Assembly: GCA_027943335.1 (NCBI GenBank)
Contig: BSBK01004078.1
Span: forward strand, 838,001-902,000
Reading direction: 5' to 3'
DNA: 64,000 bases
From: Chamaecyparis obtusa
Lineage: Eukaryota > Streptophyta > Pinopsida > Cupressales > Cupressaceae
In this document: positions 11,340-22,561 of the stretch, in pieces
Layout of the letters: every line of letters starts with the position of its first letter
How positions within the stretch are numbered: position 1 is the stretch's first letter
Made by a program: the position numbers and the translations under genes
The notes under the pieces: generated by a model
Told to the model about the DNA's origin: nothing
Database searches by the model: none
What the model saw: the letters and a program-made list of their open reading frames with translations, nothing else

Positions 11340-12080
11340 CAAACATGCTTATTATGTGAATTTGAACCCAAATCAATGAAAGATTATTTCGATAATGAAG
11401 ATTGGATTCAAGAAATGAATGAACAAATTGAGTAAATAGAAAAGAACAAAACCTAGACACTAGTACCTAGACCAAAGGACAAGAATGTTATTGGAACCAA
11501 GTGGGTCTCAAAAACAAGTTGAATGAGCATGGAGAAGTCATAAGAAACAAGGATAGATCGGTATGCAAAGGATATGCACAATGAGAAGGCATTGACTATG
11601 GAGAGACATTTTCCCCAGTTGCAAGATTGGAAGGAGTTAGAACTCTACTTGCATATGTTTCTTACAAAGGATTAAAAGTGTATCAGATGGATGTCAAATC
11701 TTCATTTCTGAATGGAATACTAGAAGAAGAAGTATACATTGAACAACTTGAAGCATTTTTTTATCCAAGAAAGAGGACACATGGTATGTAAGCTACACAA
11801 AGAACTGTATGGATTGAAACAAGCCCCTAGAGAATGGTATGAAAGATTGCATAATTACTTGATAAAAATTGGTTTTACAAGGACAAATGACAACAATAAT
11901 ATATACTTAAAGACTGAAAGAGGCAAAGGGATATTGTTAGATGAAATATTCATTAATGATATCATATTTGGAGGATAGGATGTATTGTGCCAAACATTTT
12001 CAAATGAGATGCAAAAGTAATTTGAGATGTCTATGTTTGGAGAGATCAAATTCTTTGTTGGTTTGCAAGTTTATTAGATG
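11340..12080 (+). pseudogene. E1 reverse transcriptase, broken
   Basis: RT landmarks appear in order: VIGTKWV (about 11490), KGYAQ..GIDYGETFSPVARLE (about 11565), VYQMDVKSSFLNG (about 11680), [17 protein letters not shown] (about 11795) and the active site FINDIIFGG (11949-11960 and on), where the usual YVDD has lost one aspartate. Frameshifts near 11515 and 11750 and several TAG/TAA codons break the frame. The enzyme would copy element RNA into DNA inside the particle; with the active-site change this copy could not. Confidence 0.8.
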
Positions 12081-12324
12081 AAGAAAGGTATCTACATTAT
12101 GCAGTCTAAATATATCAAGGAGATACTAAAAACCTTTGGCATGGAAGACTCAAGACTACTAAGTAAACCTATGGCTACTTGACTCAAACTGTCAAAGAAT
12201 GATGATACAACATAAGTGAATCAACCCTTGTATAGGTCAATGATTGGAAAGCTATAATATGTTATTCACAGCATACCAGATATTATACTAGCAATTGGGA
12301 TTTTTGCAAGATTTTTTGCAAATC

Positions 12325-12902
12325 CTAAGGAGAATCACATGATGGTAGTGAAAAGGATACTGAGATATCTGAAAGGAATAGAGGATTATGGATTGTACTA
12401 CAAGAACAATAATAAGTTTGAACTAAAATTCTATAATGATGCAGATTGGGCAAGAAATGTAGATGATAGAAAGAGTACAAGTGGTAGTGCATTCTTTCTA
12501 GGAAAGAGATTAATCTCATGGACAAGAAAGAAATAGAACTGCATTTCTCAATCTATAGTAGAAGCTGAATATGTGGGAGCAATAGTTAATTGTTCAAACA
12601 TAGTGTGGATCAAGCAATTGTTGAGAGGTATGAAGGAAGAAATCATTGAGGTGGTTTTTATTTTTTGTGATAGCACAAGTGCTATTAATATATCAAAGAA
12701 CCCTGTGATGCACACTAAGACCAAGCATATTTCTATAAAGTATCATTACTTGAGAGATCTAGTTAGAGACAAAGAAGTGAGATTAGAATATGTGAATAAA
12801 AAGGATAAGTTAGTTGATATATTCACAAAATCTTTACCTAAGGATGCACATGAGTATCTAAGAGATAAATTAGGGTTGACTCCCCTAGCTGAGGCTATCT
12901 AA
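12325..12902 (+). pseudogene. E1 RNase H, broken
   Basis: ILRYLKGIEDYGLYY then YNDADWARNVDDRKSTSGSAFFLG (about 12430-12505) is the copia RNase H start. VEAEYVG (about 12560) and the SAINISKNPVMHTKTKHISIKYHYLRD segment (about 12680-12765) complete the domain, ending KDKLVDIFTKSLP. A stop at 12534 and a frame change separate two open pieces (12339-12536 and 12573-12902). The pol region ends here, followed by about 600 bp of 3' untranslated sequence. Confidence 0.8.
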
Positions 12903-13497
12903 AACAAATGGAGTGTTGCATCAAATGTATTGATCAAAATATCTAACAAATTGATGCAAGGAGGTTACATTTCAGGAGATGCCTAAAGCTATACAAAGAG
13001 TTAGGCACAAGATGTTGATCAGTCATATGCAAGATGATAGAGGGAGCATACAATTCATAAAACTAACATGAAGATATCTACATGGTGAAAATGAATGAGA
13101 AATTTGAAAATGTCTTTGGCATTATTGTCAAAGAGGGAGAGATTCAGTAAAATTTACTATGAGTAGATGTAAGAATGAAATTGATGCACAAAGAGGGAGA
13201 GATTAGATATAAGAGGAAGAGATTCTATGATCAGTAAGTACATGAACAGTTTAAGGAACAAAGAGATATATATCAAAGAGGGAGATGATATATTCATATC
13301 ATAGCTACATGGATGAGAATTAGAATAAAAAGATGAGATCAGGGAGATTGTTGGACCATAATCAGAATGAAACTAAGGATATTAATGAAGATCTGGTAAT
13401 AGAACATAGGAGTTGACAAAATTTGTTTCAATATTTATTTTTTGATTGTATGGTAACTTAAGTGTATAGTGTTGTCATCAAGTCCAAAGAGGGAGAT
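12903..13497 (+). other. E1 3' untranslated region with four polypurine-tract copies
   Basis: The 12-mer CAAAGAGGGAGA occurs at 13129-13140, 13189-13200, 13274-13285 and 13485-13496. Only the last abuts the 3' LTR (TG at 13498) and is the functional polypurine tract position, which primes plus-strand DNA. The others may be extra priming sites or duplications. Confidence 0.8.
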
Positions 13498-15110
13498 TGT
13501 TGGAAGCTACAATTGAAATCATTTTTATATTGTCATTGATGTCAAACCTTAACTGGTGAGACAATTTCTATCTAGTAGATTTTCATATCATTTGATTGAT
13601 GAAGAGGATTTGAAAAGAGGAGATAACAAAAAGACTTAGAAAAAAGGTTGAGTTATGAGAAACTACAATGGGCACTTGATTAGTTGGCACATTGGCAAGA
13701 TAATGTTTTGTTTATCTATAATAATAAGTAAATAAGATAGTTGAATTGAAGCATAAAAGAGATGAGGAAATAAAGACTGAAAGCATAGGCTTGACTGAGA
13801 AAAAGAGCAGAAGACTAAGGAACTTAAAGTATAAGTCGAGTGATGTTAGTGTTGACCAAGTGCTAGTATAAGCTGAGAAAATATAGTGTCGACCAGGCAT
13901 CAGTAATGACTAAGTATCATAAGTTGAACCGAGTGAAGATAGTGAATTTTGAGAAGAATAGTTCGGCGATGATTGAGTTATCCAATGAAGACCAAGAAAA
14001 AGAACACAGTGATGACTGAGTGTCACTATTTACAGTTTATGAAGGGATTGAGATTCCCAACTGACACAATTGAATTCTTGAAAAATATAAAGCATGTTGA
14101 AGATAAGGATGAATGACTTAGAGCATTTAATATATGATAAATTGTGTTTTCATGTTTTTATGCATGGATTCAAGGAGAAGTTTTGAGAAGTATCTAGAAG
14201 GATAGAGGGAGAACAAAATGTTGGAAGGATTTGATGAATCTAACCAAAACCTAAGATCTATGGTGATGCTTAAGAAAAAAAAGATCAAGCTACATAGTTA
14301 AGGAGGTATAAGGATAACCTAATTGTGAGTTATGCAAGTGGTTGATTCTGTTGATTGGAAAACCTAAGCAGAAGGCTGAGAAGAGATATGAAGAGTTGAA
14401 AAGAGTTGTGAAGAGGTGATTGCTTGAAGGGTTTCCAAGCATATCAGAGATGGAGATGATAATGAAGGTCAATCAAAGGATCAACATATTAGCTACATTG
14501 GATCTATATTTACAAAGTGATTTGTATGTATTAGATCAAACCTGTTGTTACTTTCTAACCATTGTATTAGTTGAAATCCTTTAATCAAGGTTGACCTAAT
14601 AGTCATTTGTAAATCCTTTAATCAAGGTTGACCTAATAGTCATTTGTAAACCCTTTAATCAAGGTGACATTCTAATGGAATGTTCTTATGTCCTCTAACA
14701 AGGCCACTCCTAACAGTGTGATTAAATCCTTTAACAAGGTTACACCTAATAGTGTGTATTGTAACCTTTAACAGGGTTGGCTCCTCACAAAGCTCACTTC
14801 AGAAGAGTGAAAATTGGTAGCATGTTATTGGTGGTTTTTCCCAAATTGGGTTTCTACGTTAAATATTGGTGTCATACTTGTATGAATGTTATTTTATGTG
14901 TTTTACTATTAAGTGTTTCATATTCTGCAAGTTGATTACTTTTGGATAGTGGACTGCAAGTTTGTGTTACTGGTGAGACCGAGTGGACTGTTGTGTAAAA
15001 ATAAGTTGTTTGAAGTGTTTAAAAGTTGAATTGGTACACCTAGGCCTGAGGATAACTGATTCACCCCCCCCCCCCACCCTCTTAGTTATTCTAAAATCAT
15101 TCTAGCTACA
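13498..15110 (+). repeat. 3' LTR of copia E1
   Basis: Uninterrupted counterpart of the 5' LTR (about 1.61 kb), beginning TGTTGGAAGC. It has one more ~35-bp repeat unit than the 5' LTR and a run of C residues (15064-15075) near the end. The end is uncertain by several bases (TCTAGCTA/CA). Confidence 0.85.
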
Positions 15111-15120
15111 ATATAAGCAT

Positions 15121-16586
15121 TGTTGGAAACTGCAATTGAAGCAATTGTTGTATTGTCATTAATGTCAAACCTTAACTGGTAAGACTGTTGCTATTTAAGA
15201 AAGTACTATATCTATTTGAACATTGCTAAGGGGAAAGGCAAGGTTGGTAACAATAGCACCTAAGGAAAGGTTGAGTTATCTTGATACTTCAATGAGTACT
15301 TGATTATGTGGCACAATGATAAGACAATGTATTGTTTATCTAAGTAAGACTGAAGACTAAACTGGTAGGCTTAACCGAGAAAAAGTGAAGAAATCTAATT
15401 TAAGCTGAGTGATGTTAATGTCGACTAAGCTAGTATATGCTGAGTAAATTCAGTGTTGATTGAACATCAGTATTAGCCAAGGAAACAATTTTTGAGGTGA
15501 CCAAGCTTTCTAGTGAAGACCAAGGAGTTGAACACAGTATTAACCGAGCATTAATATTTTACATTTGAGGGAGAATTCAGATTTCCAGCTGACATTGTTG
15601 AATTCTTGGATTATGTAAAATGTGTTGACTTTATTTATTGATTGTATGAAAGCATTTAATTCACTGTAAAACATTTTATTGTAAATCTATTAAGAGATTT
15701 GAGATATTTCTAAAAGGATAGTCAAAGAACATAAAGTAGGATGGATTCAATGAATCTGACCTAACCCTAAGATTTACAAAGGAGATTAAGTAGCAAAAGA
15801 TGTATTGACCTAATGGAGGAAGAATTAAGGAAACCTAAGCTAGAGGTTGTAGAGGAGAGGATGCTGGAAGTATTGTTGATGTTATTAACTGTCTAAGCAG
15901 AGAAGGCTAAAGGAGAAGTATTGTGATTGCTTGAAGAGAGTTTCAAGCAGATCAATGATGGTGATGGTAAAGGTTCACAGTCAATAAGCTAGCATATGTG
16001 TGTGGAATTGGATCTAATATTTTCAAAGTGAGTTGTATGTTTTTCAGATCAATACTACTGCTACTTTCTAACCATTGTATTAGTCAAAATCCTTTTAACA
16101 GAGGTTGACCTAACAGTCATAGGTATAAATCCTTTAAACAAGGTTGCATTCTAATGGAGTGTATGTAAGTCCTATAACAAGGTGCACTTTTAACAAAGTG
16201 GTTTAAATCCTTTAACCGGGTCACACCTGACAGTGTGTTTGTAACCTTTGACAAGGTTGGCTTTTCACCAAGCTCACTTCAGAAGAGTGAACATAATAGT
16301 AACATGTTACAAAGTGGTTTTTCCTAAATTGGGTTTCCACTACAAATCCTGGTGTTGATACTTGTGTGAATGTTTTGGTTTGAACATTTCTGTGTTTTAC
16401 AAGTTAGATGCTATTGGATAAGTGGACTGCGCTGCTATATGTTTCTGTTATGCAATCAGTAATGACCGAGTAGCTGTTGGTTGTTAGATCTAATTTTTTG
16501 AAGAGTTTTAAAGTTTGTTTTATACATCTGGACCTGAGAACAACTTATTCACCCCCCCCTCTCTATTGTTCTAAATCATATTAGCA
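15121..16586 (+). repeat. Solo LTR of the E1 family, adjacent to E1
   Basis: Begins TGTTGGAAACTGCAATTGAA and stays alignable to E1's LTRs to its end near TTAGCA (16581-16586), but is clearly more diverged, so it is a separate insertion and not a duplication of E1's LTR. Flanks AGCAT (15116-15120) and GGCAT (16587-16591) match at 4 of 5 bases, a probable target-site duplication. No internal region remains. Confidence 0.8.
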
Positions 16587-16877
16587 GGCATGAGATGGTA
16601 ATAAGGATGTCTATAAATCACATCTATAGAAGTTCAATGGTCAACATCCTCCAATTGACATTTTTCACCTATAGAATTATGTAAATTTTTACTTGTACAA
16701 AATAACTTTGTATTTTTACTTAAGGGAGCATAATATTTATTTTACATCAATGTAACATCTTTTTTTTAATGCACCATTTTCCCTTGGTGTCAAAGGGGAA
16801 GATATATCAGTAGATTGATTTATGGATTATGGTGACATTTTTCTATGCATATTTTCATCAATGACAAAGGGGGAGAA
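16587..16877 (+). other. Element D internal 3' end with polypurine tract
   Basis: Short AT-rich segment resuming D after the two insertions. It includes AAAGGGGAAGA (about 16792) and the terminal tract AAAGGGGGAGAA (16866-16877) immediately before the 3' LTR. No open frame. Confidence 0.6.
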
Positions 16878-17823
16878 TGTTGGAGTATTTTCATTGATGT
16901 CATGATTTTCCTAGCAATGTGAGCATGAAGGTCTCTAACAGTTTTGACAATATGCATCTATATTTTGGTCCACACTCCTCTATATTTACAAATATCATTA
17001 TGTAGTTTTGACAATAAGTTTATTGATGAGGGAAGTACTCATATTCAAGATTTCACATGATAAGATCGTATGGCTTAAAAGATCTATAAAGTTCAAAAGT
17101 TATGTTTGACAATTGCTCTACTTCTCTGATATAGAGTAGGTTGCTCAAGAGGTCCGTAATTTATCAAATGACTATATCTCATCTTGTAGGGTTTTCAGTT
17201 GGCATAAATTTTTATTATGTTTGTGTTGACTTATTTGGGTGAAACCTATGAAGCATCTTGGGAGATCATGTGTAAATTATTTTGTGTCAACTCAATTTTT
17301 GAATGAAGCATGTGAAGCCAACCTGAAATTTGTTTAGACTGGTATATATAGATGCTATATTATTTTTTATAATGTGAGCAAATGACATGCAATAAAGGAA
17401 AATACAAAATTAGAGACAGTGATTATGATCAAATCAGAATAAGATGAAGTGTGAAATTTTTTTCTACTATGCTTCATTGGAACTTTATTTCATGCATAAT
17501 TAAGATGCAATTGTAACAGTTAAATTTTGTATATCTATTATATTATTTGGGTAGTGAGCCTTCTAGCGGTGAGCCCGCTAGTAGTGAGTTGTGCAGTGAG
17601 CATCTTTGTAATATTGTGTAACTAGTTATAAGATATTGAGAGTTAACCCTCTTCATCATTTTTCCATTACGAGTTTCCATGTAAAAATTCTAGTGTCGTG
17701 TTATGTGTTTCTATCATTACTTTTCTTTCATTACTGCAATTAATTATGTTATGTGGATGGTTATTTATAGGTTTTTAATTTTTAAAGGGGATATTGATTT
17801 ACCCCACTCGCCCCCTCTCAACA
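16878..17823 (+). repeat. 3' LTR of element D
   Basis: A 946-bp unit starting TGTTGGAG and ending CTCTCAACA, preceded by a polypurine tract, with copia-type termini. A perfect 7-bp stem CTAGCGG/CCGCTAG with loop TGAGC lies at 17563-17581, in the part expected to be transcribed. The partner LTR is outside the window. Confidence 0.7.
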
Positions 17824-18241
17824 TTTTGTATTTTCAACCTAATGAGATTAAGATGTTAATTTAAATGAAGGGATGAGATTGAGTGGTGGGTAAAAGATGT
17901 TAACTTTTGGTAATACATCACTAGAATAGACAAGTGACGTTCGTCACATGCCTAAATTTTTTGATTTGATCCATGTGAATGAAAATGATGGACTAAGACT
18001 AGAAAGACATGGATCATGAATTAATTAATTAAATAGAGATATATATTTAATTAATAGTAGAAAGGGGAGAGAAAAATAGATAATTAAATAATGAATATTT
18101 ATTTAATCATAAGATAGAAAAGGATAATAAATTTGATAAATAGATTAAAGAATTCTATAAATAAGAGGGGAGGATAATGAATTAATCAAATAAATAATTA
18201 TTTAATTATTAATTATGTGAGGACATTTTTAGGTGTCTACA
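17824..18241 (+). repeat. LTR tail fragment related to solo LTR F
   Basis: Ends ACATTTTTAGGTGTCTACA, the same terminus as F (7085), preceded by the same kind of alternating AATTAAATAAAT runs. The left boundary is not visible and no target-site duplication can be assigned. It could instead be a convergent AT-rich LTR of another family. Confidence 0.45.
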
Positions 18242-18853
18242 ATAGGTGCACAAGTTTGAAACCCTCTCTTTTGCATTCCAATTGATAGTAGTCCATTATT
18301 ATTATAAAATTGTTGTTTGCTATTATGCTTAATGTGTCTTCTTCATATTGAAATTGGGCTTAAAATCAATCATGAACATATATATTTGGGCTTAAAATAA
18401 ATCCCCTTGCCTTTAATCCCCAAGATCTACTTATATATGCTATTATCTCATGTCCTAACATAGAACTTGAGTGTATAGAAATATGTGATTTTACCTTTTC
18501 TTTTTAGAGGATCTTCCTAGAGAAGTGATTAGTCCCTCAACTCCAATATTCCAATGGAGTATAGATAGCATGGGGTGAATTGATAGATATTTCCCTTGAA
18601 AGTGTAATATTATCAATTTATTCTAAGCCTCTAAGAAATTTATACCTCATAGAAGTAAAGGTGGAGAATGGGTTACTGTTTTCTCCTAGTTGTATATCAG
18701 TATTCCTTTTCATGAATGAATTAATACCTCAACATACCTTTGTGGTATACAAAGTTACCTTTAGTTGAGCTTGTAAAGATTGTAGCATAAATTTTTTGCC
18801 ATCATTTCTTGTGTATGATATAATTGATACTACCACTTGAGTAGGCTTGTTGG
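18242..18853. other. Unassigned spacer
   Basis: AT-rich sequence between the LTR fragment and element A. A 62-codon open frame (18580-18768) shows no motif. I see no gene or repeat here. Confidence 0.5.
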
Positions 18854-20130
18854 TGTGTGAAAATTGTACCTAGTTGTGGACACAACACTTCAGTAAAACA
18901 TTAGAGGCTAGCAAAATCAAAATCTACAAATAATTGAAACTAAGCTAACCAAGTGATTTACTACCTTCTAGTAGGTGTGAGTATGTATTCTCAGATTAGA
19001 CCGATATCAGTGACAATGCAACACCTAAATAAAAGATTTGAATCCAAAAGAATGAAAAACTGTATGAATGCAGATTAATCTATTTTTTTGGATTTTCTAT
19101 GTAATTTGAATGAAAATCTGTATGAAACTAATCTAGATGAAATTGAAATGATATGCAAATTTAAACTAAGAATGATATGCTATGAATTCTATGATATGCT
19201 ATGAAAAGATACGAATGCTTATGACCAACAATGAAAAATCTCACAAATCGCCTGTCGCAAGTGCTTGATTCTTCAGCTGCAAATTCGCTAGAGTAATTGT
19301 GCAAATTCAAAAGTGGTAAATTGTGAAGAGCGGAGCCTTGTTTTTATAGAAATCCAGGGCTTGAAGATGCATAAGAAAAACCATAAATCACTCTTGATGA
19401 GCTCAGGTTGATTTTCGAGTCAACAAGAAATTAGAAACAGATCAACTCACAAAATCATGCAAAATCATGCAAGAACAGCTTTTTAACTCAAATCAGAAGT
19501 TTAGATCAACTTTCAACTCAAAATAGATGTTGAGTTCCCAAAAGATAAAAACTTGAATTGATTTTCTGATTTGAAGTTTAACTGTTCTTTGAATGTGCAT
19601 AATAATAATGAATTTATTAAATAAATAGAGTGATTTATCTTCAACTTAACTAATTTTTGAAATAAAATAATTGATTTATGGGTTAATCAATTATTAAATC
19701 AAACTTTTATTCAAAAACTATATTATTAAATATTGACAATTGACATTAATTAATTAAATAAGAATTTAATCAATTAGTCATAAGATTTTTTATTTATTGT
19801 CAAAATTAAATAATAGAATTTAGGAATAAATTTAATTAAATTTAATTAAACAATTAAGTGGCAATATTCAATTTGATTAATTAAATATTCAGAATATTCA
19901 ATTAATCAAACTTTAGGATAAATATGATTTATCACCAAATAATTATTAAATTAAAGATAATTAAATTAGGATAAAATAGGAATATTCCCTGATGCAGAAT
20001 TAGGATAATCAATTAGGTTTCGATGATTTGATGTGTAGATGTGCCTTAGGTTAGGACTTTGATGTCAATTTCATTTGATTTGTTGATGTAAGAGGTTAAT
20101 GAACCTATAGCCCATTTTTGGGGTATTACA
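18854..20130 (-). repeat. 3' LTR of element A
   Basis: On the minus strand it starts TGTAATACCCC (20130 leftwards) and ends TTTTCACACA (18854). It aligns end to end with 37312-38588 and, more diverged, with 57600-58841. Preceded (minus strand) by polypurine tract AAAGAGGGGCAAAA at 20131-20144. Confidence 0.9.
19340..19349 (-). promoter_or_regulatory. TATA-like box of A 3' LTR
   Basis: CTATAAAAAC on the minus strand, followed by AAGGCTC, kept in all three LTRs of this family (also 37798-37807 and, as TTATAAAAA, 58314-58325). Position and conservation fit an LTR promoter; not tested. Confidence 0.5.
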
Positions 20131-20144
20131 TTTTGCCCCTCTTT
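20131..20144 (-). other. Polypurine tract of element A
   Basis: Minus strand AAAGAGGGGCAAAA directly abuts the LTR start TGTAATACC, the expected place for the plus-strand DNA primer. Confidence 0.8.
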
Positions 20145-22561
20145 GAAATACTGTGTGAAGCACAGTGGTGCAAAGAATAATCTATTTTTGATGTTTGAAA
20201 CTGATTTGAGAAATGAATCAATTCTGAGACAGAAACCGATTGAAAGATTGGAAAAGTTGATTCAAGTCATGGTTGACCAAGAATTGTGATGATGTCAACT
20301 ATAGCAACAATGAACTGGTGATTACAAAAAAGTGTCAAAGTGCCTGATTCTGAACCTTATGATTATGAAGAAGTGAGTGACCTAATTCCAGACCTGATTG
20401 TCTAAAGGAATCAAAATGGTATCACATCTACCCTTCAGTTACGAAGAACCAAGGAAATAACACTAATGAACCGATGGTTACAAAAAGCTGATACAGTTTA
20501 CAAGATTGATTAGGATACCAGATTGATATAGATCTCGATGAATTTGATATGCCCCAAGCGATGTGCCCCAAGCGACGAGGTCTTTTGATGAATCGGCAAC
20601 TAGACATGGTTGTTGTCTTGATTACTAAGGAAAGATTTGATTGATATGCAATACCATACCCTCTTCCAGATGAAAATCAAAATCTGACAAGAAAAGGCAG
20701 CCTTGAATCGTTTAGAAGCATGTTAATTTATTTGAGAAGTGGTCATACACATCCAAGAACACATTTTGCATCGTTTGGAGGTCCTGGAGACCAAGTTTGA
20801 CTAGGTTTGACCATGAGTTGACCATGGTTAACCAAGTTGAAATTTTGATAGTTTGATGTAAGATAATCAGTTAAGTTGAAGTTTGGATTTATATGATGAT
20901 TGAAGATCGATTATGCAAGCAGTCGGCCGTCCTGGGTTTGAAAATTTGAAATCACTATTTTGACAATATAAATGATCTCATATTTCAATTTTGATCCCAA
21001 AAATGGGTTCAGAACGTCGAAATTTGCCAGGGGTGCTTGCTTGGTGATCTGTTAAGAAGACCTTCATGCAATACTTAGTCCTTATATGTGTTTAGCATAG
21101 TTTTGAAGAATCGTTTGAGTGTCAAGTTGATTTAGGCAATCGTGAGATAAATGCAATCATGCAAAGTACAAAATGAGATGCAAACCTAAGACCTAGGACC
21201 TAGTCACTGATCATGTGTCGGTCATTTTCATCATTGAATTTTTTTATTAAGTAATCGCATAAATCAATACAACATCCACTAGTTTATGAATATTGATTTG
21301 TATGCTCAAAAGTCAATACAACACCCACTGGCTACACAACCATGGACATATGAATATTGATTTTGTTTTCGAAATGTTGAATTAGATATAAGCACCAAGG
21401 CATAAACGCCAGGATGACCTGAATATCATGTCCATTTTGATATTGCAATTTGCATAAGCATCAGAACACAAATGTTGTGATGACTTGAATATGTCTTGAA
21501 GTACAAACACATCAAATAGTCAAGAGATCATTCTAAATCTAGTGTGAATTACCCGTAGTGACACTTTATCCTTCACATCCTTAGGTAAGATCATGTTTCA
21601 CAATAGGAGAAAGAACTCACTCAAAAAGACAATAGTTATATCAAACTTCCTTTAATTTTCTAGGTATTAATGGTTGAGGTACTCATGGCCATCCAATACG
21701 AGATGAAGGCTCTTACAAACAGACACCATTTCAATCCAGATTTTCTAAAGTTGTTAGATTTTCTCTCAAAGCAGAAAATAAAGAAAAGATTATGCCCCCA
21801 GTCATCACTCTCTAAATCTTGTAAAGGACATCATCGAAGAGCTCGAAAGGACATAATATGCAAAAATCTCAATGTGAATCAGTAAGCATAGAAAGAAGAT
21901 TAAAGAACACAGCAAAGATTGTTTTCGATCGTGTTGATGTTTGTTTGTGTTGTTGTAGATGCAAAATCCTTTCTGGAGAGGAGACTAACTGACTGACTCA
22001 GATGTAGCTTCAAAGGACCCTGACTAGATATGACACATCTGAGATACTGAGGACTATAAGATATGACTTTGATTGCCCCCAACTTTTGAAACATTGATAG
22101 GATACAGACGTTTGAGCCGATTGGTGCACAGATCAACTTTATTGAAAATAGGAATGCAGAAACAAACTGGGAGGTATGTACAAACTAAAGCAAGACTAAA
22201 AGCTAGGAAAGACCAAGATTGGGCTGATAAATGGAGCATTTTGAACAAGTGGCACTTGTTTGCCAAGTTTTCACCATCTTGGCAGAGATTCTATTTTTGC
22301 TACCAAGGCGCCTGTTTCTAGGTTTTCACCAAGGTACTTTTTCTTTTTCTCATTTTTTTGTATGTTTCATTTTTTCATTTTTTTTTGTACTTTTGATATT
22401 TTTTTATTTTTTTGTGAGACATCAAGGAGCCTATTGCTAGGTTTTCACCAGGATGATCATTTTTTCAAGACTTTTTCAATTTTTATAATTTTTTAGGACA
22501 TTTTTGAATGTTGAATGCCTTAGGCGTAGAATTTCTTCAGATGGAGAATGTTGATTGGTTC
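20145..22561 (-). other. Long 3' spacer of element A with conserved duplications and a T-rich tract
   Basis: About 2.4 kb between integrase and 3' LTR without a significant reading frame. It is alignable with 61557-64000 of A2, which shows it belongs to the family. Seen inside: paired imperfect repeats around 21360-21480 (AAACGCCAGGATGACCTGAA and AAATGTTGTGATGACTTGAA) and around 21262-21360 (AATACAAC.CCACT...GAATATTGAT, twice), a T-rich stretch 22330-22500, and three copies of GGTTTTCACCA-type motifs near 22265, 22320 and 22440. Small frames around 21670-22500 are not supported as genes. Confidence 0.7.

Larger units (their letters stand above)
5816..15110 (+). mobile_element. Element E1: complete but inactive Ty1/copia retrotransposon inserted in D
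   Basis: Two LTRs opening TGTTGGAAGCTACAATTGAA (5816 and 13498) enclose gag, protease, integrase, RT and RNase H in copia order (integrase before RT). The 3' LTR is directly preceded by a polypurine tract. The 5' LTR is interrupted by solo LTR F. Flanks read ...GCAAT before and ...ACAAT after, a 4-of-5 match for a target-site duplication, so the 3' boundary (about 15105-15110) is approximate. Stops occur throughout, and all three integrase catalytic positions plus the RT active site are altered, so it cannot encode its own transposition. Confidence 0.9.

Noticed and set aside
18849..18853. Target-site duplication for element A
   Set aside because: GTTGG on the left and AGTGT on the right do not match under any reasonable boundary shift; either the ends have decayed or the LTRs come from a recombined element.
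22231..22496. Overlapping plus-strand frames rich in Phe
   Set aside because: They read through the T-rich tract of element A's 3' spacer; the same region in A2 is A-rich on the other strand and non-coding.
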